Part shown: positions 33,096 through 42,835 of the stretch, one piece after another
How positions within the stretch are numbered: position 1 is the first letter of the stretch
How the letters are laid out: the number at the start of each line of letters is the position of its first letter
NCBI GenBank assembly: GCA_032718865.1
Contig: JALUTQ010000040.1
Coordinates: 806,001-870,000 of the forward strand
From: Tilletia caries
Lineage: Eukaryota > Basidiomycota > Exobasidiomycetes > Tilletiales > Tilletiaceae
DNA length: 64,000 nt
Direction: 5' to 3'
Position numbers and translations under genes: made by a program
Notes under the pieces: generated by a model
Told to the model about the DNA's origin: nothing
The model's database searches: none
What the model saw: only the letters and a program-made list of their open reading frames with translations

Positions 33096-35584
33096 ATGCT
33101 CGGGGCTCAGCGCAGACAGCGCCTCAACCTCGTCTCAGACGCGCCTGTGCCCGGGCCAGGCTCCAACCTCATCCCCAACAGGCGCTGGATCCTCTCCAGA
33201 CAGTCCCCACTCGCCAACGCACTGCCTCCAGCACTCACAGGCGCAGCTCCACCCCAGCAGCGCTCCTACCTCGCCTTCTTCGCACGCACCGTCACCGTCG
33301 TCGTCGTCGGCGTAGCAGCCACCCTCACAGCGACCAAGTACGCCATCGCACGCATCGCAGAAATCCAGCGAGGCATTTCACAGAATCGCAGAGACTCCGA
33401 CAATCTTCGCAAACGCTTCGCTCAAAATCAGGAAGATTGCACCTTCACTATCTTCGCCTTGCTCCCCACTCTCGACGCAGCCCTCGCAGCGGAGTACGAT
33501 GTCGACGCCATCACTCGCGAGCTCAGTGCGAAACCAGCCAAACCACAGCCGCAGCCGCAGCCACAGCCACAGCCAGAACAACACGACGAGCAGCCAGCAA
33601 CGTATGCTGAAGCTGCCTCCTCATCGGTCCCAGTCGATCAACTGTCCGAAGTGAAAGGTGACATCAAGCTCGAAAATGCGCCTGAAGCACCGGCCACAGA
33701 AGCCGAAGCGGGAACTCTCCCAGAAGCATCGATCTCAGAAGTTGCGTCGGAACAACCAGTCCCCACCACAGACGCGCCTGAGCTCAGCGAGAGCACGATG
33801 TCAGCACCTGTTGATCTCTCCTTCTCCAGCATACAAGAGGCAGTTTCAGCCACAGCAGACCCCGCCTCAGAACCTCAACCCGAACCTGACACGGCCGCTA
33901 CACAGGAGCAGCCGGAAGCCACTCCCGATGTCAAAGCGGACGCCGATGCGGAAATTGCCCAAGAGGCCGCCTCTGACGCTGTGGAAGCTGGCACATCAGA
34001 AGCAGACGCCGCATCAGGCCCTGCTGACGCCGTACCAGCAGAAGACCAAGCCGAAGAACTACCAACGGAAGTCAAAGCTGATGATGCACAGTCAGCAGAT
34101 CCATCACCAGAAAACAAGGCCGAGCAGCAGGAGCCCGAACACGCCAGTGTGGAAGCTCCCAAGCCAGCATCAGCACTGGCCATCGAAGAATCGGCCGTGC
34201 TCGTCGAGGCTCCAGAGGCAGAAGCTCAAGAGACAGAGGTTTCTCCACCACAGGCGCCTCAGCCCGAAGCCCCTCCCGCACCTTCTCCCGAGGAGATCCT
34301 GGCCCAAAAGCGAAGGAAGGCAGAGCTCTGGAACGAACTGAAACTCGTTGGTGAGTTTTGGCGATATGGCCCTCTTTTGTCCCGATATGGTTTTGTTGAC
34401 ACTCGCTGACCGAATGTATCCTTCGAAAAATAAGCATTTACACGTACTCTCACAACGCTCTACTCCATTGTGCTCCTCTCCCTCCAGACTCACATCCAAC
34501 TCAATCTCGTCGGCCGCTTCAACTACCTCTCCAGCGTGACCGCCCTCGCCAATGCCACAATCCAGGACGAAGACGAATGGTCGCCTGCGGAAGAGAAAGT
34601 CAGCAGTAGTGGCGGTGTCAGCAGCTCCGACCCGAACGAACTCCTCCGATCCGTCGAACAGCGCTACCTCACCTACTCCTGGTGGCTCCTCCACCGCGGT
34701 GCCCTCCAGATCGGCACCGAGGTCGAAGCGGCGGTCAAGCACGTGCTCGGCACCATCCCGCTCAAAGCCGAGCTCAGTCTGGCGGAGCTTCACCGGCTCG
34801 TGCGCGAGGTCCGGCGGATTGTCGAGTGGGAACGGGTCGATGGCGCGGGTAAAGGTCCGGGCGCTGCTGCTTCTGCTGACGGGCCGGGCTCCTCCATGGT
34901 GCTTTCTACTGGTCAGTTGTCCGAGGTCTCGGTCACCCGCAAGAAACGGAGACGACACTTCCTCGGGGCCATGTTCCCCACGTCGGACGAGGGCGAGCGG
35001 GAGATCCTTGCCCAGGCAGGGGTCCCTACCGACCCGGAGTCCGAACTCGACAACCTCTTCGCCGAGGCCTCTCCGTCTTCCTTCCAGGACGCGGCACGCA
35101 GCCGCGCCGAAGCCCGTCTCCAACACGCCCGCGAAGACGCCCAACTGGCCGCGCTGGTCAACGAGTCGAAGGACTGGGTCGACTCGGACGACTTCGAGCG
35201 TGTGCTTGCGCTGTCGCTCGAGCGCGTCTTTGCGGTCTGGGAGACGAACCTGGCCGAGAGTGCCTTTGGCGGCTCGGCCATTCTGTCACAGGAAGGGGAT
35301 GAGCTCGAGCGCGAGCGCTTGATGGTCGAGTTGAGTCGGCCGAGGAAGGTCAGGTTGGCGGCGTTGTTGCCGGCTGTGAATGCGCAGAGTCGGATGGCGA
35401 CGCACAGTGTACCGAATGAGTATACGGATGTGAGTATCCCTTGGATTGCTATGGCTTCTTCATTGGTCACCTTGTGCACCATTCATTGGGACTGAACATC
35501 ATCTTTCTGCGGTGACAGGCTCTGGCGGACGTCAAGGAGCTTCGGGCGCTGTCTGCACTCATCTACTCGTCGTGGTCAACATGA
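33096..35584 (+). CDS. PEX3: peroxin-3, peroxisomal membrane biogenesis receptor
   Basis: Pex3 anchors Pex19 at the peroxisome membrane for membrane-protein import. Three exons (33096-34350, 34435-35429, 35519-35584) give 771 aa. A membrane segment (TVTVVVVGVAATLTA) is followed by the conserved IAEIQRGISQNRRDSDNLRKRFAQNQEDC region and FTIFALLPTLDAAL. After a long insert comes the hallmark block KRRKAELWNELKLVAFTRTLTTLYSIVLLSLQ split by intron 1, then QLNLVGRFNYL. The length is well above the usual 370-530 aa because of an insert of about 230 residues rich in Glu, Ala, Pro and Gln. I chose ATG 33096 over 32979 because the latter adds only repeat-encoded Leu-Pro. It could start at either. Confidence 0.86.
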
Positions 35585-36059
35585 CGAAGGGGTTGCAGCC
35601 CTGGGTCCATCCACTCTTTCGTGTTCATCGTCTACCATTTATGTATCCTTTCCCCGCTCGTGGAAATGCTCATTTTGCAATCTCAAGCCGCTTCCCACTC
35701 CTTGATCAGGGCAAGGCAGCAAGGCTCGAGGACATTCGTTTTCTGGTACAATTCGTGAAGCACGGAACATCTGTACGACAAACGAAGTCACATGGATTGA
35801 TTCTCGCTTGGTCAAGGGGACCGGACCGTCAAGCGTGAAGCGTGAAGCGTAGCAGCCGGATGAAGTCGAGCAAGGAGGGACGAAAAAGGATGGAAGGATC
35901 AGAAGGCGGAAGGTGGACGGAGAAGTTGGCGGGGTCGGTGAGAATGTTTGAAACGGTTCAAAGTGCAAGGATGTACCCGTTTGCAAGTGGACGAAAGTCA
36001 CCGGGACGGAGGCGACGCCTGGCAGGGGCTGGGTGCTGCTCCTTGCTGCGATTGACGGA
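35585..36059. other. intergenic region downstream of PEX3
   Basis: It holds the 3' ends of PEX3 and of the convergent cysteine-rich gene. No other gene is seen. Confidence 0.5.
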
Positions 36060-36651
36060 CTAGCCCAAACCGCATCCCTTCGGTACAGTTTTGCAACTAC
36101 CATCCGGGTTTTTAACCCGTTTACAGTTGTAAACACATACGTCGGGCGCTTCAGGTTTGCCACTGCGGCAGCCCTGGATGCAGTCCTGAATAGCGTGACG
36201 GCAAAAGGCCAGATTCGTAAGTTCCCTGGCACAGTTTCCTACAATCAAAAAGAACGCGCTGCTGCTTAGCTTGTGAACGTACGCCGTTGCCTAGCATGGT
36301 CCAGTTCTTGCACATGCAGGCCTGTAGAACAGATATCAAGATGGCAGAGCACAGTGTCAGTAAAGCAGCTGAAAGGAGCCTTGTACATGGTTGACACTTA
36401 CATCAAACGTCTGCCACTTTCTGTCGTCGGTTGGGTTCGTGCAAGTCTTCTTCATCGCCTCGCAGGCCTTAATCAGGGCGTTGTACCCGCTCTCCTGAGT
36501 AACAAAGTGTGAGAAAAGACAGAAATGTTATCATGCCAGACTGTGGGAGAGCAGAAGGGACTTGTGGACGACAACTTACAGGTTTCTTGGCTTTGACGGT
36601 ACCGATGACGGCAAGTATACCGATGAGCACGAGGGCAGTGAACGATTTCAT
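36060..36651 (-). CDS. small secreted cysteine-rich protein
   Basis: A signal peptide (MKSFTALVLIGILAVIGTVKA) starts at 36651. Exons 36580-36651, 36402-36494 and about 36283-36321 join in phase through GTAAGT donors, and a last exon ends at 36060. The mature protein carries many cysteines (KACEAMKKTC, ACMCKNW, NCARELTNLAFC, QDCIQGC, CVYNC, GSCKTV, GCG). No family is recognised; function could be an effector-like or surface protein. The third splice is uncertain: the obvious GTACGT donor gives the wrong frame, and a GC donor (CTAG|GCAACG) would give GNCAREL in frame. Length is about 125 aa. Confidence 0.6.
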
Positions 36652-37479
36652 GGCCGTTGACTGATGGCAGGTTGCTGGGAAGGAACCGGAAGCTGAAGAA
36701 GTTGAGAGGGTGGAGGGAGGAGGGAGGAAGGCAAGGGATGAGCGACGAGTGGCGAGGTGGTGAGGGATCAGAATGCATTGAGAAGGCCGCCCTCTTATAT
36801 ACGTTTGAAACTGACCGTGCCTCCAAGTAACATATATGTAACACAGCGATGAAGACGAAATGCGAAATACGTTCACGCCTTCACGGGTTGAGATGAGAAA
36901 GGAAGTCGCTGTAACTTCTCAAATCCTCATGTCCATCGTTTCACAGACGACAGCCGGCTGTCCGAGGGTGTCTGACGTCTTGGCGAGGGCCCAGAATCAT
37001 AAGAAATGATATGAGTGGATTGCGGCCGATGTTAAGGACGGACTTCGAATTCCTAGGATCAAAACACATATGTAACGTCGAGAAGGCCGCCTCTCTAGTC
37101 TCTATACTGTATCCGTATGTTACCCCCGGGATGAGGAAAGGTGGGGTTGCTCGGGCCCGTCCCAGACCCCGGTTGAGCTGAGAACATGATGGAATGGATT
37201 AGGGAACCGTGCGACTTCTGGGCGTCGATTGGCGCGAACTCACCGAGATGGGGGCGCGAAGCAGAGTGGGGCTGGCCGCTCGAGGCCTGGGCGACGAGCT
37301 CGTCGAGGTCCGGGCGAGGGCGACAGCGGACGGGTCTGATCCAATCCCGACCTGTATAACATATCTGCTTTCTCCAGCCAAGTCATATAATACAGTGGAC
37401 ATCGTCGGCACTCACAGTCATCTCCAAGATCGCATCTCACACTCACACTCCAACCTCAGGCCTCAGGCTCAGTAAATAT

Positions 37480-37800
37480 TAATATGGATCCCCCGTGTAT
37501 CCTCTTCTTGACACACGCACGATACACATTGGACACAAAAATCAGTTTCAACCACGGAGGATCCACAGCTTTGTGTGCCATGTGTGTATCGTGCGTGTAT
37601 GTGCTACACGCCTGTGGATCATCATACACATATAGTACACGGTCGTGGATCGTCGATACACAGGCAGTACACGGCCGTGTGCCAAAATTCACGGGACGTA
37701 CACGCGCGTGTGTCGTGCCGCTGTGATTGTGCGCTCGGGATACACGGACCATACACACTCGTGTATCGTATGTGTGTCATTAGTGTACCATTAACTCACG
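37480..37800. repeat. GTGTAT/ATACAC-rich palindromic tract
   Basis: Many copies of TACACG, GTGTAT, ATACAC and CGTGTG occur on both strands (for example GATACACGGACC, CGTGTATCGTATGTGTGTC). They create numerous short inverted repeats, unlike the neighbouring DNA. Confidence 0.6.
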
Positions 37801-38239
37801 CACAGGAATCAGACAGGCATAGCAGGGATCAATGAGTGTATTTCTCGGACTGGGAAGCCTAACAAGTGAGCTGCGGTGCTCGACGGGCCTGCGGAGGTGG
37901 AGGGGGTTCGGGGGCAGGGGCAGTGACCAAGTGCTGCAGTGCATCGGAGGAGGAGGAAACAGAGTCAGCACGGAGTCAGAGGATCAGCAGCAGCACCAGC
38001 AGCAGCAGTTGTTGGGAAGGGGATGCAGGACTGACGGGAAGAAGAAGACCTGGAGGCGAGAGGACCGAGGCTGCTGCGGGGAGAGACGTTGGCTGGAGCT
38101 GGTGGAGGGGAAGCAAACTGCAGAGGAACGACAACGGCAGAAGCGGGTCAGCTCGTACAGTCGCACGGATGGATGGGACGAACGTGGGAGAGGAGACAAT
38201 GTCAGACTTACCCGCTGGCTGGTCCTGATGTCGCCGTCA

Positions 38240-38420
38240 CTGCGAGAGAGAAAAAAAAGAGAGGGCTGCAGAGAAAGAGGGAGAGAGAAAGGGAGAGAGG
38301 TCTGCAGAGACTCAGAGAGAGAGAGAGAGACAGGGAAGAAAGAAAGCGCGCGTGCCCAGGTGAGGACATAGGCGTAACGCGCGAGAGGCAGAGGCAGAGG
38401 CAGAGGCAGAGGGGAGAAGG
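38240..38420 (+). repeat. GA/GAGGCA purine microsatellites
   Basis: Runs of GAGA, AGAGAAAGAGGG and four GAGGCA units make a nearly pure purine strand. Confidence 0.8.
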
Positions 38421-38674
38421 GGGCAGAACTCACCTGAAGCTGCTGATCGCCTTGATCTTGATGTGATGTGGACTGTGTGGGTGCTGTGGCGATTCTGGTG
38501 GGGGGAGAAGAGATGATGGTGGGAGAGGAGAAGGATGGTGGTGGAAGAGAAGAAGGAAGAGCAGGGAGAGAGAAGAAGCAGGAAGAGAAGAAAATTTTTC
38601 GAGGCCCTTGGGAAGATGAGAACGCGGCGACGCCAACGCCCCGGCCACACTTGTCATGTCACCCTTTCTGAGAA

Positions 38675-38850
38675 GGAATGAGACGATGGTAAGCGAGCAC
38701 GTTAGCCGTAAGTCAAGCGGAGTATGCATTTCTCATCTTCCCGGCAGAGGCCAGAGGGGGGGAATGAGATGGTGGGAAGCGAGTAGTGTGGTAGCCGTAA
38801 TTCAAACGGGGCACGCATTTCTCATCTCTCACCCAGAGGCCAGCGGGCAG
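38675..38850 (+). repeat. imperfect tandem duplication, unit about 86-90 nt
   Basis: Two adjacent units begin GGAATGAGA, share AAGCGAG, TAGCCGTAA, GCATTTCTCATCT and CAGAGGCCAG in the same order, and differ by small changes. Confidence 0.75.
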
Positions 38851-39100
38851 CAGAGAGTAATGCATGTCACGCTGTCACGACTGCACGACAGCCGACTCGA
38901 AGCACGAGTTCATGTCATTCATGTCATTCATTCATGTCACGCACGCATTTCACGCATGTCACGCACGGATGTCATGAATGTTATGCATGTGATGCGTGTC
39001 GTGCACTCGTGATGCGTGCAGATCGGCGACATTTCGTGCACTGATCCATAGGAAATACACAGCGGATACACAAAAACAGGTTTGATACACAGGGGATCCA

Positions 39101-39109
39101 TTTAAATTT
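39101..39109 (+). repeat. left 9-bp target-site duplication of the MULE
   Basis: TTTAAATTT lies directly outside the left terminus and again at 50370-50378 outside the right one. Nine base pairs is the standard Mutator-family target duplication. Confidence 0.8.
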
Positions 39110-39133
39110 GGGCGTTTCTAATGGCCGCCCCGG
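39110..39133 (+). repeat. MULE left terminal inverted repeat
   Basis: It starts GGGCGTTTCTAATGGCCGCC and continues CCGG. The right end read inward starts GGACTTTTCTAATGGCCGCC and continues CCGG. That is 22 of 24 positions shared. Confidence 0.8.
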
Positions 39134-39199
39134 CCGCCCCGGGGCGGCCCTCCAATTGAGCCCGCCCCTCCCACCGCTGCCTTCCAGACCCAAAACCGC

Positions 39200-39940
39200 C
39201 CTGGTTCTTCGTACATAGCGTGATCACCAACTACAAGGTTTCCGGTGTTTCATATTTTATAATTCATGTCAATAACCCGTGAGACAATATCCGTGAGACC
39301 TGCAGGCTTCCAAGCCGCTGCAGTTCAGATTGAGAGTCCGATCCGAACTCAACTCAAACGTGAACCCAGTAGCGTTGTCGCACCAGGCCGACAGCAACTT
39401 AATTTCCTTACAGTGAGCTGCACTTTTACAGGATTCCGGACTCGCCCTTTTTCATCGATACTGCTTGCAAAGCAGAGGCAGCCAAAGAACTTTACGATGG
39501 TATGCGCGCTATGTGCACGCTGGCGCGCTCACGCTTGACGAGTGTCACACTGGCCCACCGGGAGCCGAGCTGCTGTGCAGTGTGCTGACACTCTCTTACA
39601 TGGAGCTGACTGCTCTCTCTCACCCCTTCTGGCTTCTTCTGCCTCTTTGTTTTCTCCACTGATTCGTGCTTCCTACTAGACTGTGTATGCGCGATCTGAC
39701 ACCTCTTCTTTGATGATTCACCTTTTCTCTCTCCGCTCAGGCTCAGGAAGGACACCTCACACCTTGGCTCGCTCCCACCTCTCGATCTCCGCTGGAAGCG
39801 GCGTCCGCAGCTATCTGGATCCTGGGACAATCTCGGCATGCCTGGCGACAGTCGACGCAGTCTGTCTGACTGCACCTTTGCGGCTCGTCTCCTCGTCTAC
39901 ACCGCCAAAGGAAGTCTGCCCTTGCCAAAGCATTTGAGTC
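39200..39940 (+). other. possible cargo exons, unrecognised
   Basis: Short coding-like stretches with splice-like borders occur, for example RIPDSPFFIDTACKAEAAKE near 39430-39500, followed by GTATGC, and a final stretch ending KGSLPLPKHLSPK before a stop near 39931. I cannot join them into a confident gene and do not recognise the product. They may be a captured host gene fragment. Confidence 0.25.
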
Positions 39941-41049
39941 CTAAATGATCATGACACACCACCGGTGAATGTGCAGACTTGGGTAAAGAGTATCGCGCTT
40001 ATTTAGACTTGGAGCAGACGTTGCTTAGGCTCTCACCAGACCTAAACTTGAGAATGGCTACAGACTTGAGCCCGAAGTCTCTGTACAGTCTGAAAGCCAA
40101 TCAGTCTTCAGCCAGTCTTCACCTTCAAGTGTTCCGAGTTTCCGACAGTCGTACATAGATGGCAGACTGTCACCAGTCTGTTTGACGCACTGTGCCCATA
40201 CCTTCTTCCCTTATCGAACAGTCTGCGTACATGCGTTCTGCCAGGCTGGCAAGCAGACTTCCGGAACTCTTATCAGTGCACAAGGCCGCCGCGTTCGCTC
40301 TACAACGACGGTTAATGGATACAACAGACCGCGCGCACTCCTCTATCACAGCTGACGTTCTCTCCTCAGTTCCTGGAGCTGACACTCTTAGATCTTCATC
40401 TCCTGCTCTTTGATACCTCCCTCAGTCCCTCTCTCCAGCAAACATCGCACAATACACCTGCATTGGCGGCGCGGGCAGCCTCGAATACACCGACACGGCC
40501 GTCCCTCGTGATTCGTCCCCTTCCTCGCGTCTTTTTCTCTATATTTTCTCACGCAGATTATCATTCTCCTCTTCACCGGCACACCTGACACCACACAACC
40601 AAGAATGAAGATGATGATATACGTGTAACGTGATTGATTTCGGTTGTCAGGTTTGCGTCGCTTCCCTTCCCTCTCCATAATGACCCAATCCCAGTTCCTC
40701 CTCCGTTGCTGACGATTGCTTTTGCCTCTTTAAAACACCAGAATCATATACATCTCCGCCCTCCGGCCAGCGGCCTGAGCATCATCAGAAGATGCGCACA
40801 TCGATCACAGACAACGGGACATGGTGAGTTCCTTGGTCTATCCTCTCTATCCCCGCCCACGCTCCTGCGGCCTCAGACGTTACTAATAATCGTTCCACTT
40901 CGTCTTTTTCACGTTATAGCTTTTTAATTCAAGGTGCGATTTCCGCACTCCTTTCGGGCTCCACACAGCACACTGCCAGTCCATTGCTTCATGGCGCTTA
41001 ACTTACTACTTGTCCCTTACCTAGGTATTCTTGGACTTCACAAAACCGT

Positions 41050-42660
41050 GAGTCATCGGCAGAGATCTCGAGAAGGGCTACATGGATTGGACCAGTCTGG
41101 GGGTTTTTGGACTATGGTTCGCCTGATTTTCCGGCAGAGGGCGTTGCCGGTCATGCCGCGCGCTCTCTGTCCGCGAATTGCAACCAGGAGGGAATCTATG
41201 CCGGATTGATATTGACTCTTTCGACAGGATCTCTGCTCACTCACTCTCGTCTCCTCACTCTCTTGTTCGTACCCCTTACTGCGGCATTGAAGCCACTTTT
41301 TAATGCGCGTATCGTGCGGCACTGTCCTGCTGGCTGCTAGTAACAGGCTACGCAGTGAAGGAGTCATAGGGACATATTCTTTCTCGCGCCAGTGCAAATC
41401 ATATCTCACATGTAGTATACTATCAAAACACAAGGGAATCGGTGAGGCATGAATGTACAGTTGAGCACGGCCGTAGAGCTCCGTGTCCTTGTCGTAATTT
41501 TTGCTCGGAGGCCATTGAGTCGGTGAGACGTCGAAGAGGGAGAAGAGGCCGATGTCAGAGGCGGCTGAGGCAGAACCGGCAAAGAAGGGCTTGTCGATAA
41601 TCCCTTCGTTCGACTTAGGGAACCCGACCAAGACCTGGAGTGCTCTCATGAACCATTGCCGGCCTTTGTGGAGAGAAAGGGTGGCAGGCCCCTGAAGATC
41701 GAAAGTGAATGGGTTCAGTATCTGTTCCCTTAGTACGTTCAATCAAGAAAACAGTATGGAGCCTTCTCCTCACCTTGTAGCACGCCGACGCATGCGCCTG
41801 AAGCAGCGGCGAGATGAGCGGTGGCGGAGTGAACGTGAGGGTAGGCCAGTCCAAAGCATGGATACCTATTCGGTTCAGCAAAAAAGGACAGAAAGAAGAA
41901 AACAGGGAAAGCGAAACTCTCTTCTTTCCATCGACCGGTTCAAGCTGGGGAAGGAACTCACACCTCGGTTTCTCAGCCTGCATCCCAATAACAGAGAACG
42001 ACAGTCCTTGATCGAGATAGTACAGCGCCGCCTCCGCCGCACCGCGCACGCAACGACGAGAGCGAACGTAAAGGCCACTCCGCTAACGACTCGGCCACCG
42101 CCAGGTTGAGCGAGGCCGACCGGAAGGAGGTCAGGGAGAGCTTCTACAATTGTGCAACGAGAGGGGTTTTGATTGGAACTTGCGTGTGTGTGTTATCAGT
42201 GTTTGCTTCTGTACCCCTCAAGGTTTTGGAGGCGAAGTTGGAATAGGAATGGGACTCACGACTTCAACCGCACACTCAATCCCACACCACCGCCCTGCCT
42301 CAACTCCTCATCCCTTCTCATCGCCCTCGCCCTATCTTCATCGATCTCACCCCTCTCCTCAGCGCTATCACAAAAAAGGACACCAACAAGCCGGGTGCGA
42401 AAGCCGCCGACGTCGCGGAGGAGGAAGCCCTGACCCGGCGCCAGGTAGAGGTCTACCGGCCAGGTCGCGGAAGAAGATAGGGACGAGTACGGCGTTGATG
42501 CTCCGGGACCAGGCGGCAGGCGGGCAGGGGTTGGAGGAGCCTTTGGCGGGTGGCGGCATCGAGGTCGAAGGATGGGCAGGTGCTGGTGCGAACTGCGGGC
42601 CCTAGTAGACGCGAGCTAGAAGCAGATACAGGGTAGGGGCTGAGGGTAAACAGATGCATT
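41050..42660 (-). other. possible cargo gene or pseudogene, unrecognised
   Basis: Minus-strand stretches look protein-coding and are bounded by splice-like signals: VDLYLAPGQGFLLRDVGGFR (about 42440), EAALYYLDQGLSFSVIGMQA (about 42000) and a 130-codon block with GRQWFMRALQVLVGFPKSNE (about 41340-41720). Frames change between and within them, so it is either a multi-exon gene with undetected introns or a decayed one. No family is recognised. Confidence 0.3.
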
Positions 42661-42835
42661 AGCTTCAGGGGACAGGGAGGTCAGCAACTGTTATCAGCAC
42701 GAGCATGAGACGCAAACACAGTTTACATCACGTTAGGAGTGGGACACAAGATGATGAATGAATAGGATCCTGTTGAGAAGGGTTAAGAGGACGTACGAAG
42801 CGCATCACAAGAGAGAGCGAAGAAGGGGCTGGTCA

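Larger units (their letters stand above)
36652..39109. other. repeat-rich intergenic region left of the MULE
   Basis: I recognise no gene. It contains a GTGTAT/ATACAC-rich tract (37480-37800), purine microsatellites (about 38240-38420), an 86-nt imperfect tandem duplication (38675-38850) and a CATGTCACGCACG-type repeat field (38900-39010). The minus strand next to 36651 is the promoter of the cysteine-rich gene. Confidence 0.5.

Noticed and set aside
39101..39133. Left MULE border set at GGCC instead of GGGCG
   Set aside because: The shared inverted sequence extends outward to GG(G/A)C(G/T)TTTCTAAT, and only that limit leaves an exact 9-bp direct repeat on both sides.
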